The notes under the pieces: model-generated | What the model was told of the DNA's origin: nothing | Databases searched by the model: none | What the model saw: the letters and a program-made list of their open reading frames with translations, nothing else | Program-made: the position numbers and the translations under genes | Source: Vibrio neptunius | GTDB lineage: Bacteria > Pseudomonadota > Gammaproteobacteria > Enterobacterales > Vibrionaceae | DNA: 64,000 bases | Reading direction: 5' to 3' | Assembly: GCA_019339365.1 (NCBI GenBank) | Contig: CP079859.1 | Span: 1,984,001 to 2,048,000 of the forward strand | Part shown: positions 27,691 through 37,695 of the stretch, piece after piece | Layout: every line of letters begins with the position of its first letter | How positions within the stretch are numbered: the first letter of the stretch is position 1

Positions 27691-28920
27691 ATGACTAATT
27701 GCAGTGCAGGAAGCAAAAAAAAATGGCTTGATGAGAATGTATTTGAATCCGCGAAAAAAAGAGTTTCTTATATTTTTGATAACTTTAATCATTTCTATGT
27801 TTCTTTTTCTGGAGGAAAAGACTCTGGTGTATTGCTTAACTTAGTTATCGAAGAAGGGGAGCGAAGAGGGCGTCTGCCCATTGACGTTTTAATAGTTGAT
27901 TTTGAAGCTCAGTATATGGAAACGGAACGGTATATCAAACGCCTAATTGACACTAAGAAAATTCATCCATATTGGGTTTGTTTGCCGATCAGTTTGCGTA
28001 ATTCGGTTTCTCAGTTTCAACCTAAATGGTTATGTTGGGATCCTGAAAGCAAACAACGTTGGATAAGAGAACTTCCCGATTCAGAGGGCGTCGTGAGTGA
28101 CGGGCAAGCGTGGTCATTTTTCTATTCTGGTATGGAGTTTGAAGATTTTGTATTTGAGTTTGCCCACTGGTATCAGCGATGTAAGTCAGAGCAAATCGCA
28201 GTACTGATAGGCCTCAGAGCCGATGAGTCACTCAATCGCTATAGTACCGTAAAGAATCGCAAAAAAGGGAATTACCAAAATCATTTATGGACAACAAAAA
28301 TGCAGCAAGATGTCTTCATGGCTTACCCTATTTACGATTGGAAAGTGTCGGATGTTTGGGTGGCCAACGGGCGTTTTGGCTGGGACTACAACCATATTTA
28401 CGATTCAATGCAAAAAGCCGGCGTTCCACTTTCTCAACAGCGACTATGCCAGCCTTTTGGCGATGAACAAAGAAAGGGCCTGTGGTTATATCAAAAGCTT
28501 GAGCCAGAAACTTGGCTCAAGTTACTTTCAAGAGTTGAAGGCTGTAACTTTGGAGCTCGTTATACCAAAGAACAGGGTAGGATTCTCGGCTACTATCGTT
28601 TTGAGCTACCAGAGGGGTTTACCTACCGTACTTACAGTAAGTACCTACTGAAAACAATGCCTCCCCACTTGGAGAAGCACTATCGTGAGAGAATATTCAA
28701 GTTTTTGTGGTGGTGGCGAAAACACGGTCCGAAAAAAGGGATTCGATGTATTCCTGATTTAGCAGACAGTAAACTTGAATCAAAAAAACAAGTTCCGAGT
28801 TGGAGGAGGATATGTAAAGTGTTGATAAAAAATGACTATTGGTGCCGAGGGTTGTCTTTTGGTTACAATCGAACTATTGATACGACACATCGCAATATGA
28901 ATGCACGCGATACAATTTAG
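27691..28920 (+). CDS. ibrA: IbrA-like PAPS-reductase-family protein (DUF3440)
   Basis: Near the N-terminus lies FYVSFSGGKDSGVLLNL, the SGGKDS PP-loop of the PAPS reductase/N-type ATP pyrophosphatase family. The C-terminal DUF3440 region includes QQRLCQPFGDEQRKGLW. The length, 409 residues from the ATG at 27691, matches IbrA proteins. In E. coli, IbrA and IbrB are phage-borne factors that raise expression of immunoglobulin-binding proteins; their biochemistry is unknown. PP-loop proteins paired with ParB-like proteins also recall DNA sulfur-modification systems. ibrB starts 14 bases after the stop. Confidence 0.85.
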   Translation: MTNCSAGSKKKWLDENVFESAKKRVSYIFDNFNHFYVSFSGGKDSGVLLNLVIEEGERRGRLPIDVLIVDFEAQYMETERYIKRLIDTKKIHPYWVCLPISLRNSVSQFQPKWLCWDPESKQRWIRELPDSEGVVSDGQAWSFFYSGMEFEDFVFEFAHWYQRCKSEQIAVLIGLRADESLNRYSTVKNRKKGNYQNHLWTTKMQQDVFMAYPIYDWKVSDVWVANGRFGWDYNHIYDSMQKAGVPLSQQRLCQPFGDEQRKGLWLYQKLEPETWLKLLSRVEGCNFGARYTKEQGRILGYYRFELPEGFTYRTYSKYLLKTMPPHLEKHYRERIFKFLWWWRKHGPKKGIRCIPDLADSKLESKKQVPSWRRICKVLIKNDYWCRGLSFGYNRTIDTTHRNMNARDTI

Positions 28921-28934
28921 GGAGGCAGACTAAC

Positions 28935-29555
28935 ATGACCCCTGAAACTAACTCCTTGTTCAAGCAGGTTAGCCGTTTAAATCAACAACTCGATAATATC
29001 GAAACCTGGGTTGAGTTATACAATAGTATGACATCTTGTCTGTTTAAAACCATTCCAGCGCTTCCTCCTGTTTGTAATGTTCGACTATTGCCTGTCAATC
29101 TTATCGAGTCCAATAGTTATAACCCCAATAAAATGGCCCGACCAGAAGGCAAACTTCTAAAACAATCGATTGTAATAGATGGGTTAACGATGCCAATCAT
29201 CGTTAACCAGTTAGGGCAAGCTGAGAGCTATATTTTGATCGATGGTTTTCACCGTTTTGAACTACTGAAATCTCATCCTGAACTTCAACCTATCCCAGGT
29301 TATATACCGTGTGTTGTTTTTCATAAATCCATAGAAAACAGTATGTCGACGTCAGTAAGGCACAACATTGCTAGAGGGGTCCATCAGGTTGAGCTTACCT
29401 CTAGTTTGGTGATTACGCTACGCCAACTTGAATGGAGTAACGAACGAATTTGTAAAGAGCTTGGAATGGATAATGATGAAGTCCTGAGAATGCAGCAAGT
29501 CAGTGGCTTAGCGGCTGAATTCAAAGATCAGAAATTTTCAAAATCATGGGAATGA
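28935..29555 (+). CDS. ibrB: IbrB-like ParB/Spo0J-domain protein
   Basis: The 206-residue product carries a ParB N-terminal-like nuclease/CTPase fold: RLLPVNLIESNSYNPNKM, then ILIDGFHRFELLKSHPE and TSVRHNIARGVHQVELTS. A helix-turn-helix-like WSNERICKELGMDNDEVLRM follows. GGGAGG lies upstream of the ATG. It pairs with ibrA in a two-gene operon and probably binds DNA. The function beyond the E. coli regulatory phenotype is unknown. Confidence 0.85.
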   Translation: MTPETNSLFKQVSRLNQQLDNIETWVELYNSMTSCLFKTIPALPPVCNVRLLPVNLIESNSYNPNKMARPEGKLLKQSIVIDGLTMPIIVNQLGQAESYILIDGFHRFELLKSHPELQPIPGYIPCVVFHKSIENSMSTSVRHNIARGVHQVELTSSLVITLRQLEWSNERICKELGMDNDEVLRMQQVSGLAAEFKDQKFSKSWE

Positions 29556-30186
29556 CATCGACGAAATGTCTCAAGTTTCTACATTTTTCAATCTATTGTT
29601 GCACTGAATATTCTGCTAAAGAAATCAAGAAATATCTTTTGTAAATCGTTGTGTCTGTCTGCGTACAATTAAGTGTGTATGCTGCTAGCTCGAGAGTCTA
29701 TTTCGCATCTAAGATCAGGCAGGACGGCTGCGGAACATTTTGTTATCAAGGTAGGCGCTACGATACTGTCTAGCCATGGTAGGAGGTTGACAAATTTTAT
29801 TTCCCTGTTGATAAAAAGTTTGTCCTTTTTAATCATACGCCTATATCACTCTCAAATGAGTTATTAATCACATGAGGTATTTCAAGTAACGTACTTTTCA
29901 ACCCAAGCTGGAGGAATGTTTTATTTAATTAACAATAGCTTAATTGTTTAAATGAGCTGCCAACATTCTTTTGATTGAAAACGAATGGCATCAGCCTCTT
30001 TCAGGATAGCTTGAATTTTGGGTCAAACTACCGAACCGATCAATTATTAATTTAATAATTAATTAACAAGTAATTATTTTTTTTAACACAGGTCCTGACG
30101 CTAGAGTTACACCTCTGGCGTTTTTATTTTTCAAGACGACCAGAATAAAACTTAGGACATCTGGACAAATACAGGAAGGTAAAATT
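29556..30186. other. intergenic region ahead of the permease, with leader hairpin
   Basis: About 630 bp without a convincing gene. The 64-codon open frame at 29673 has no family likeness. The last 130 bp carry a terminator-like hairpin (30099-30130) upstream of the permease. Confidence 0.45.
30099..30130 (+). terminator. terminator-like hairpin in the permease leader
   Basis: Arms CGCTAGAG/CTCTGGCG (one mismatch) are followed by TTTTTATTTTT. It sits 57 bp before the permease ATG and far from any upstream gene end, so it may be an attenuator. No clear leader peptide was found. Confidence 0.6.
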
Positions 30187-31432
30187 ATGGATTGTGTTGA
30201 AAGTAATACTCAAAGTAAAAAGAAGCCATCGGTATTCGGGGAGCCTGTATCATTGCGTGTGTTTGTGTAGGAGCTGGGATGTTAGGCTTACCAGCTGCGG
30301 GTGCTGGTGCATGGACTGTGTGGTCTTTTATTGTGCTGAGCCTAACGATGCTGATTATGTCTGCAAGTGGCTGTTTACTTTTGGAAGTACTCAAAGATTA
30401 TCCTTACAGAGCGTCTTTTTCTTCGGTAACCAAAGATTTATTAGGTAAGCGCATTAGTGTTTTCAATAATGTGATGATTTACTTTGTTGGAGGCATTCTG
30501 CTTTACGCGTATATTACTTCATCTGGTTTGATTATACATGATTATACGGGAATCGAACCAAACTTGGCTTCCATATTGTTTGTCGCCTTGTTCTCTGTCC
30601 TTGTTTGGCACTCGACGAAAATGGTTGACCGAGTTTCTGTCATACTTATGTTGTTTATGGTGTGCAGTTTCGTGTTTTCTATTACTGGTCTCGTCAAAAA
30701 TATTGATGGTCATACTTTAGTTAGCCAGGCACAATTCGCTCAAGGTCAATATGTTTTTGCTTTATTACCTATCGCGTTGGCTTCATTTGGATACCATCAT
30801 ACGGTATCGAGCATGCGAGATTACTATATGGAAGAGCATAAAGCTCAGAAAGCGATTGTGGGTGGAACCTTTATCGCGCTTTGTATTTACTTGATTTGGC
30901 TTATTAGCGTTTACGGCAATCTCTCCAGAGCCAATTTTCCTGAGATTATTGCTCAAGGCGGGGACATCAACGTTTTACTTCAACACTTAAAGACGTCACT
31001 GTCTACTGAAGCTCTGCATCAGGTTATTAGTGCATTCTCAGCGGCTGCTATTTTATCGAGCTTTATCGGCGTCGGGCTAGGTGTCTTTGATTTTTTGGCA
31101 GACGTTTTTCAGTTTGAAGATAGCAACAAGGGGCGAACCAAAACTTGGGCAGTCACATTTCTTCCTCCACTGATTTTCTCGTTAGTTTTTCCATTTGGTT
31201 TCTTAGTCGCAATCGGGTATGCCGCGGCCGCCGCCGCTGTTTGGGCGTGTATTATTCCAGCGATACTCGTCAAAAAAGTGAGATTAAGAACCTCGATGTT
31301 GAGTGAAAAACCGAATACATACCGAGTTTCCGGGGGGACTGGGTGTTGATTTGTGTTTTCCTGTTTGGCGTGCTGATCATTTCTATTCAAATCATTTCCT
31401 TTTTTGGCTGGTTGCCAACTTATGGCAGGTAG
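30187..31432 (+). CDS. aromatic amino acid permease (HAAAP family), doubly frameshifted
   Basis: The ATG at 30187 has AGGAAGG upstream. Adding one G to the run at 30238-30241 carries the frame into ACIIACVCVGAGMLGLPAA, the first membrane segment of Trp/Tyr permeases. Adding one G at 31332-31337 restores a final segment (DWVLICVFLFGVLIISIQII) and a stop at 31430-31432. The middle frame has about nine more membrane segments. This inner-membrane proton symporter probably imports tryptophan or tyrosine; tnaA lies 4 kb downstream. As sequenced both ends of the protein are wrong. Confidence 0.83.
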
Positions 31433-31556
31433 CACCCGTCTCACAATTGAACTATGTTCAAAATAAATTCGTTGAGCTCACTTTTGTTGGGGTAATCTAT
31501 ATAGCTATAGGCTAAAATTACTCCATCTTAAACTCATAACTCGGGTTAACTAGTCG

Positions 31557-32273
31557 ATGAGCTCTTTGCAATCCTTATTTATTGTTGAAGACGACATAAA
31601 GCTTCGCTCAATGCTAGAAGAATACTTCGTTAAACAAGATTTTGAAGTGACAACGTTCGAAGACGGTAGTAGCGCCGTTGAGGCAGTTGTCCAACATCAG
31701 CCTGATCTGTTGTTACTTGATCTGATGTTGCCCGGAATGGATGGCCTGACAATTTGTAGACAGATTCGAGCCAAGTATTCCGGTAAAGTCCTAATGCTGA
31801 CGGCAAGTGATGATGATTTTGACCATGTTGCGGCACTTGAAATTGGTGCCGACGATTTCGTCAGCAAACCGATAAAACCACGTGTATTACTCGCACGTAT
31901 GAGAATGCTGTTAAGACGAAACTCTCTTAGTGAAACATCTACTGAAATTGATTCAAAACCATTGAGTACACTGACATACGGTCAGCTCAGTCTCAATCAG
32001 GCACGTAAAATCTGTGTTCTTGACGGAACTCAGGTCAGCATGTCTGACAGCGACTTTGATTTGCTTTGGATACTGGCTAGTGCCCCAGATGAAGTGTTGT
32101 CTCGTGACTTTCTAACCCAGACGTTGAGAGGTATCGAATACGATGGTTTGGACCGTACCATAGACAACAAAGTGGTCAGTCTCAGAAAAAAACTGGGTGA
32201 CAACTCAGCGACACCCAAACGCATCATCACTGTTAGAGGGAAAGGGTATTTGTTTGTACCAGATAGTTGGTGA
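31557..32273 (+). CDS. OmpR-family response regulator
   Basis: This is a 238-residue receiver plus winged-helix protein: FIVEDDIKLRSMLEEYF, phosphoacceptor in LLLLDLMLPGMDG, SKPIKPR, then a DNA-binding domain ending RTIDNKVVSLRKKLGD and TVRGKGYLFV. The receiver resembles RstA-like regulators. Nineteen bases separate it from its kinase. The adjacent ompV gene is a likely target. Confidence 0.92.
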   Translation: MSSLQSLFIVEDDIKLRSMLEEYFVKQDFEVTTFEDGSSAVEAVVQHQPDLLLLDLMLPGMDGLTICRQIRAKYSGKVLMLTASDDDFDHVAALEIGADDFVSKPIKPRVLLARMRMLLRRNSLSETSTEIDSKPLSTLTYGQLSLNQARKICVLDGTQVSMSDSDFDLLWILASAPDEVLSRDFLTQTLRGIEYDGLDRTIDNKVVSLRKKLGDNSATPKRIITVRGKGYLFVPDSW

Positions 32274-32292
32274 AAATCTTTGAGGATGATGT

Positions 32293-33600
32293 ATGCGCCG
32301 AATCTACATTGAGGCATTTTTTGGTTTGTTGGTGTTGTTCACGCTGAGTCTGGTAGCGTATGAAATCATTATTTATCAACTTAATACAGACTATGACTAT
32401 GTTCTAGAAGACTTAGAAGGTGCTGCATTTAGGGATGTCTTAATGACAATCTCTGACCATCAGGGCAAAGAGAGTGCTTTGATAGTTTTGAACGAGTTTA
32501 TTGCCAATACGGCGAAAACGTTGACGGCTTTTCCAAGCTCTGACGTACCACAGGAAGTAAAGAACTATTTCACTAATGACCGTGTTCATCCATTCACATT
32601 TTATGACGATGAGCGCGATTTCTGGTTCATGTTGTCATCTCCCGATATTATTTATCGCGTCCAACCTGATGTGAAATCGGCGCTGCGTAAAGCCATAGAG
32701 TTTGATGATGATATTCTCTGGGGTTTTATTCTCGGTGGGTTCTTTATTTACAGCTCAGGACTTATTTGGTTCTTAAGCAGGCGGGTCCGTATTCTTGAAG
32801 AAGTTACCATGAAATTCGCGAAAGGTGATTTTAACTCAAGAGCGCCGACGGGTAGCAGGCATCGTGTCGGTTCCCTCAATGACAGTTTCAATTACATGGC
32901 AGATAAGATATCCGACCTTATAACCAGCAACCGCTCGTTAACAAACTCTATCGCCCATGACTTACGAACGCCTGTTTTCCGCATTCAGTGGCAGGCTGAA
33001 ATGCTCCAAGATGAGAGTCTAACTCAACAGCAGCATGATAAAATAGCCAGTATTATCGAAGATACGGAAGAGATGGAACAAATGGTCGATGAACTTCTCT
33101 ACTTTGCTAAGGTAGAGCGTCCAGATTCAGTGCTGCATATTGAAGCTATTGAACTCCGTCCGTTTATGCTCGGCCTGACTAATAAAGTGCCTGATGCCAA
33201 AGTAAATGTGGTGTCGTTAGAGATTGAAGACAACTTGTTTCTAGAGGCAGACGCCTCTCTGCTAAAGCGGGCGGTTAATAACCTACTTTCGAATGCGTTA
33301 CGTTATGCGGATCAGAAAGTCCAGCTCTCTGCGAAGCTGGAGAATGAAACCATCCTACTTACCGTTGAAGATGATGGCCCAGGAATTCCAACGGACCACT
33401 GGAACTATATTTTTGACCCCTTCTACAGCGCAGATCCATCAAGAAGTAAAGCTAATACTGGCTATGGATTAGGGCTAGCGATCGTCAAACTGATCGTTGA
33501 ACGACACGGCGGGCGCGCAAAAGTTGGGGCTAGTTTACTCGGTGGCGCTAAATTTACTCTACAAATTCCACGTTTGTCAGAGGGGCCTGACAAACCGTGA
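32293..33600 (+). CDS. sensor histidine kinase
   Basis: The 435-residue inner-membrane kinase has membrane segment 1 (about 8-27), a periplasmic sensor of about 110 residues, membrane segment 2 (about 143-160) and HAMP. The H-box is SIAHDLRTPVFRIQWQAEML, followed by N-box LKRAVNNLLSNALRYA and G boxes DDGPGIP and GYGLGLAIVKLI. It is partnered with the response regulator at 31557. The signal is unknown. Confidence 0.92.
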   Translation: MRRIYIEAFFGLLVLFTLSLVAYEIIIYQLNTDYDYVLEDLEGAAFRDVLMTISDHQGKESALIVLNEFIANTAKTLTAFPSSDVPQEVKNYFTNDRVHPFTFYDDERDFWFMLSSPDIIYRVQPDVKSALRKAIEFDDDILWGFILGGFFIYSSGLIWFLSRRVRILEEVTMKFAKGDFNSRAPTGSRHRVGSLNDSFNYMADKISDLITSNRSLTNSIAHDLRTPVFRIQWQAEMLQDESLTQQQHDKIASIIEDTEEMEQMVDELLYFAKVERPDSVLHIEAIELRPFMLGLTNKVPDAKVNVVSLEIEDNLFLEADASLLKRAVNNLLSNALRYADQKVQLSAKLENETILLTVEDDGPGIPTDHWNYIFDPFYSADPSRSKANTGYGLGLAIVKLIVERHGGRAKVGASLLGGAKFTLQIPRLSEGPDKP

Positions 33601-33682
33601 CAAAGGAGTGACAAAGTAAAGATATTGTCAGCGAGAATCGTTTTGTACAGTGTTCATAACAAGTTAACACAAGGACAAAACA

Positions 33683-34459
33683 ATGAAAAAGCTAACGATT
33701 CTAGTCTCAACTATAGTCGCGGCAACGGCAGCCCAAGCTGCTGGTGATACATATATTCGAAACGGCAACATCTATACCAAAGAAAATAGCTGGATTGCTG
33801 AACTTGGCGGCGCTGGAGTGAGCGATCTGTACAAGGATCAGAAGCATAATGCGACAATTCTTGGAAACTTTGGTTACCAAGGTGAAGATTTCAATGCTAG
33901 CCTGCAAGGACTCAACTACCGATTCCTTGGCAATACTGGTGATATGTTCAACATGAGCGGCTATTTGGGCACCTCTGGGTTGATGTATGATCATGACACT
34001 TCAGACTTCCTGAAAGGTATGGATAAGCGAAAAGCGAGTCTTGACCTTGGTATCAACGCTGACTTCCACTTATCTCAAGGCACAATTTCTACTTATGCTC
34101 AGCATGATGTTACTAATACTTATGATGGCTACTTAGCTGGTGTGACTTACTTTTTGCCAATGACTGTCGGTAGTATGGACTTAGTCCCATTTGCTGGTTT
34201 GACTTATCAAAGCAAAGATTATGTCGACTACTACTTTGGTGTGAAAAACAAAGAAGCGACCCAATCTCGCAAGGCATATGAAGGAAGCGGTGATGTTTCT
34301 TACAACTTAGGTTACAAGCTTATCCTACCGATTAATGACAGTTGGGAGCTGACACAAACCACGGCTTACACTCGCCTTGGCGACAACATTGCGGATTCTC
34401 CAATTGTAGATAGCGCCAACCAGTGGGCTGTCGGTGCTACTGTGGCATATCGTTTCTGA
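33683..34459 (+). CDS. ompV: OmpV/MipA-family outer membrane protein
   Basis: Signal peptide KKLTILVSTIVAATAAQA is followed by a beta-barrel of about 240 residues ending in the aromatic strand WAVGATVAYRF. NSWIAELGGAGVSDLYKDQ and the DSANQWAVGA end fit the V. cholerae OmpV family. It is probably controlled by the two-component pair immediately upstream. AAGGAC precedes the ATG. Confidence 0.87.
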   Translation: MKKLTILVSTIVAATAAQAAGDTYIRNGNIYTKENSWIAELGGAGVSDLYKDQKHNATILGNFGYQGEDFNASLQGLNYRFLGNTGDMFNMSGYLGTSGLMYDHDTSDFLKGMDKRKASLDLGINADFHLSQGTISTYAQHDVTNTYDGYLAGVTYFLPMTVGSMDLVPFAGLTYQSKDYVDYYFGVKNKEATQSRKAYEGSGDVSYNLGYKLILPINDSWELTQTTAYTRLGDNIADSPIVDSANQWAVGATVAYRF

Positions 34460-34521
34460 TCTTAGTGAGTATCTATAAAGGCCTGACGGAATGTCAGGCT
34501 GACCTACTCTGTTTTTAATCG

Positions 34522-35457
34522 ATGCTTCTCAGTATTAGTGAATTTATGTCTGTAAACTATTTCCATTTCCTTAAATCCCTCCCTGGCGTTGCTGAGAGTG
34601 TGTACCCAGAAATTCGTGGGTTAAAAAAACTTCGTTATAACGGTCGTTTTTGTTTGTGGTCAATGTTTAAACCCAATGTGCTTAAACAAATGCAGCAGTT
34701 GTTTGAACAGCCTGAATTTCGTCCGATCAAAGAGACCAACCCGAGGATGTTTGAAAAGCCTTTAAAGCCATTTGTTTGTCTAAAGTGGCGCCCTAATCAA
34801 AGGGCGGCAAAAATCTATGAGCATTTTCAGACGCTGCACCTAATGTATGGAAGTGCATTCCTCGACTTTTATTCTGAAGAGGGGTGGTGTTTGATGGAGG
34901 TAAATAATTGCAGATTAATGCTGTGTGCGGGTCCCGAAAGGGAGGGCTCTTTGGCGTTAAAATTGGTCGATGAAAACAAACATGACCTATTCACTCTAGC
35001 CTTTAATATTTCGTCTTCACCAAAACGTGAGATTCATATCGGAGCCTTGCAAGGTCCTGGAGACCACATTACCTATCGTAGTGAAATTATTAAGGACTTG
35101 ACGAAAGGAATGTATGGGTTGCGTCCAAAAGCGCTTATGCTTGAAGTGCTTTTGATACTAGCACGGGAATGGGGTGTTGAATCGGTGTACGGCATTACAA
35201 ATAAAGGCCATGTATATCAAGCATTGAGATATATAGGCTCTAAGCGTTCCAGTATCACGTACAACTATTCTGAATTATGGGCAGAATATGGTGGAGTAGA
35301 GGTCTCAAAGTACTTGTATCAGCTACCTTTGTGCCCTGCCCGTAAGGATCCAAGCACACTGAAGAAAGCTAAGCGACGCTTATATACTAAACGCTATGCA
35401 TGGCTTGAAGAAACCCAAGTAGCAATTCAGGAACGTCTTGGTAGGTTAGTGTGCTGA
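34522..35457 (+). CDS. VirK/YbjX family protein (DUF535)
   Basis: The 311-residue soluble protein has family landmarks near the middle (REIHIGALQGPGD) and near the C-terminus (VYGITNKGHVYQALRYIGSKR). The family includes Shigella VirK and Salmonella YbjX, linked to envelope remodelling and resistance to cationic peptides, but its reaction is unknown. The start at 34522 is tentative; an in-frame ATG at 34546 is possible. It follows ompV by 62 bp. Confidence 0.83.
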   Translation: MLLSISEFMSVNYFHFLKSLPGVAESVYPEIRGLKKLRYNGRFCLWSMFKPNVLKQMQQLFEQPEFRPIKETNPRMFEKPLKPFVCLKWRPNQRAAKIYEHFQTLHLMYGSAFLDFYSEEGWCLMEVNNCRLMLCAGPEREGSLALKLVDENKHDLFTLAFNISSSPKREIHIGALQGPGDHITYRSEIIKDLTKGMYGLRPKALMLEVLLILAREWGVESVYGITNKGHVYQALRYIGSKRSSITYNYSELWAEYGGVEVSKYLYQLPLCPARKDPSTLKKAKRRLYTKRYAWLEETQVAIQERLGRLVC

Positions 35458-35665
35458 TTAGAGAAATAGCGTACAAGGCCAAGTGAATATCGGGCTCACT
35501 AATAACTGATATTAGTTTCAGTCAGGCATCGAAATTTCAATGATTTAAGAATTATTTACATATAACTTACTCTTCTGATTTAGCTTCCGACCCTATGTTT
35601 GGTATTAGCGGCTATATGCAACTTAGTCGCTTCAATAACTAAAACATAAACAGAAGGTAAATCTT

Positions 35666-37129
35666 ATGCCAAATCGATTAGAATCTTGTAAAGCGCAGTT
35701 TGTAAAGAGCATTGACCAACGTATGGATTACATGCCTGAACCCTATCGAATCCGAGTGGTAGAGCCTGTACGTAAAACAACGCGCCACGAACGAGAAGAA
35801 GCATTAAAAAGAGTTGGCTACAACCCCTTTTTACTGGATAGCGACTACGTATTTATTGATCTCCTCACTGATAGTGGGACTGGCTCTGTCACCCAAAACA
35901 TGCAGGCAGCAACACTGAAAGGTGATGAAGCATACAGCGGAAGCCGAAGCTATTTTGTGTTAAAGGAAGCAGTAGCGGATATTTTTGGATATCGACATAC
36001 AATTCCAACTCACCAAGGACGGGGCTCTGAGCAGCTTTATGTGCCTGCATTAATAAACAAACGTGAGCGAGATAAAGGTTTAGAGCGGCAGCATATGGCT
36101 GCGATCTCAAACTATTTCTTCGATACCACTCAAGGTCATACCCAACGACATGGCTGTAGAGTGGTCAATGTTCCGACGGAACAAGCGTTTGATACATCGG
36201 TAGAAGCGGATTTTAAAGGCAACTTTGATATTGAAAAACTCGTTTTTTCTATAGAGGAAATTGGTGCCAAAAATGTGCCCTACATTGTGAGCACTATTAC
36301 CTGTAACTCCGCGGGCGGGCAGCCCGTCTCTGTCGCAAACCTAAAAGCCGTGTATGAGATTGCAAAAAGTTATGACATACCTGTTGTGATTGACTGTGCA
36401 AGGTTCGCAGAGAATGCCTACTTTGTAAAACAGCGTGAACCAAAATTCAAAGATTGGACAATCGAGGAGATCACGCGTGAATCGTTTCAATACGCGGACA
36501 TCTTGTCAATGTCGGCAAAGAAAGACGCTATGGTTCCAATGGGCGGTTTGTTGGGCTTTAAAGACGATAGGCTGTCCGATGTTTTCCAAGAATGTCGGAC
36601 GTTATGCGTCCTACAAGAAGGATTTCCGACATATGGCGGTCTTGAAGGCGGAGCAATGGAGCGCTTGGCTGTGGGTCTCTATGACGGTATGCGTGAAGAA
36701 TGGCTGGCGTCTCGATTACAGCAAATTCGTTATTTGGTTGATGGACTGGAAAGTCTGGGGATTGAGTGCCAACAAGCTGGGGGACATGCTGCTTTTATTA
36801 ATGCGAGTAAGATCCTACCTCATATTCCGTCGGATCAATTCCCCGGACATGTTTTAGCGTGTGAGCTATTCAAGATCGCAGGAATACGTGGTGCTGAAAT
36901 TGGTTCGCTACTGCTGGGTAGAGACCCAGAAACTGGAGAGCAATTACCTTGTCCAACGGAACTACTGCGGCTTGCTGTACCGAGGGCGACATATACTCAA
37001 GCACATCTCGATTATGTGATTGATGCCTTCAAAGAAGTGAAAGAGAGAGCGCCGAGTATGACCGGTCTGAAGTTTACCTATGAGCCTCCTGTTTTGAGGC
37101 ACTTTAACGCAGAGTTCGAGCCAGTATAA
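35666..37129 (+). CDS. tnaA: tryptophanase
   Basis: TnaA splits tryptophan to indole, pyruvate and ammonia. The 487-residue sequence follows E. coli TnaA along its length: [45 protein letters not shown], the pyridoxal-phosphate lysine region [14 protein letters not shown] (Lys285/286), [20 protein letters not shown] and [14 protein letters not shown]. Tyrosine phenol-lyase is excluded by these stretches. The N-terminus is about 20 residues longer than in E. coli; the start at 35666 has AGAAGG, whereas the internal Met has no ribosome site. No TnaC-like leader with the Trp...Pro signature was found upstream. Confidence 0.95.
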   Translation: MPNRLESCKAQFVKSIDQRMDYMPEPYRIRVVEPVRKTTRHEREEALKRVGYNPFLLDSDYVFIDLLTDSGTGSVTQNMQAATLKGDEAYSGSRSYFVLKEAVADIFGYRHTIPTHQGRGSEQLYVPALINKRERDKGLERQHMAAISNYFFDTTQGHTQRHGCRVVNVPTEQAFDTSVEADFKGNFDIEKLVFSIEEIGAKNVPYIVSTITCNSAGGQPVSVANLKAVYEIAKSYDIPVVIDCARFAENAYFVKQREPKFKDWTIEEITRESFQYADILSMSAKKDAMVPMGGLLGFKDDRLSDVFQECRTLCVLQEGFPTYGGLEGGAMERLAVGLYDGMREEWLASRLQQIRYLVDGLESLGIECQQAGGHAAFINASKILPHIPSDQFPGHVLACELFKIAGIRGAEIGSLLLGRDPETGEQLPCPTELLRLAVPRATYTQAHLDYVIDAFKEVKERAPSMTGLKFTYEPPVLRHFNAEFEPV

Positions 37130-37135
37130 AACGAG

Positions 37136-37162
37136 AAAAGCCGACAACGAGTCGGCTTTTTT
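37136..37162 (+). terminator. terminator of tnaA
   Basis: Stem AAAAGCCGAC/GTCGGCTTTT with a five-base loop, followed by TTATTTTTT. It is symmetrical enough to act from both sides. Confidence 0.9.
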
Positions 37163-37172
37163 ATTTTTTATG

Positions 37173-37614
37173 TTACTGGATGAGCATGTCACGCTTATTT
37201 GTGGCCTTAATGATTAACATGTTAACAATGAGGGCGATAATGTCTGCGTAAGGGATCATACTGGCTCCCAGTTGGCTGTCCAAAATAGTTCCTCCAATAA
37301 ACCCTCGAAATGCGTTAGCCAAGTTAAAAGCAGAGATATTTGCAGTTGCATTGCTGGAATATTGGCGAAAGAAGCGATGCCGAAAATGAAACTTGCAACA
37401 ACGAACAGCCATTGATTCTCTGATACCAGACCAACAACGATAAGTGATAGAACCATGGCAACAGACCAAAATAGTGATGCCTTTGCTAAGTCCTTATCTG
37501 ATCAGCGCCCGCCAAGATGGTTGCCGATAATCAGGCTAAAACCGACGATACTTGCAATGGCATTCTTTAATTCGTAATAAATGTATCTCCGTAATGAAGT
37601 CAATAAGTTCATTT
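37173..37614 (-). pseudogene. MFS transporter remnant
   Basis: Only the C-terminal third of an AraJ-type efflux transporter remains. From an ATG at 37614 the text reads NAIASIVGFSLIIGNHLGGR, then an in-frame TGA, then SDKDLAKASLFWSVAMVLSL and FGIASFANIPAMQLQ. A frame change near 37330 leads into ISAFNLANAFRGFIGGTILD and SQLGASMIPYADI, ending at 37173. The 5' truncation, stop codon and frameshift together show real decay. It is divergent from a LysR gene, the common LysR/MFS pairing. Confidence 0.75.
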
Positions 37615-37695
37615 TATGTATTTGAAAATTGTTGATAATTGAGTGAAGATTGAAATCATAATTCAGCCGTACTGAATAGTGATAAAGAGAAGATA

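Noticed and set aside
29673..29867. 64-codon open frame after ibrB
   Set aside because: No family likeness, no ribosome site and unlikely composition.
31303..31515. Separate gene after the permease
   Set aside because: It is an alternative frame over the permease's own C-terminal segment, which is restored by one added G.
35590..35645. Short frame ahead of tnaA as a TnaC leader
   Set aside because: It reads [15 protein letters not shown], with no Trp and no Pro, and lacks a ribosome site.
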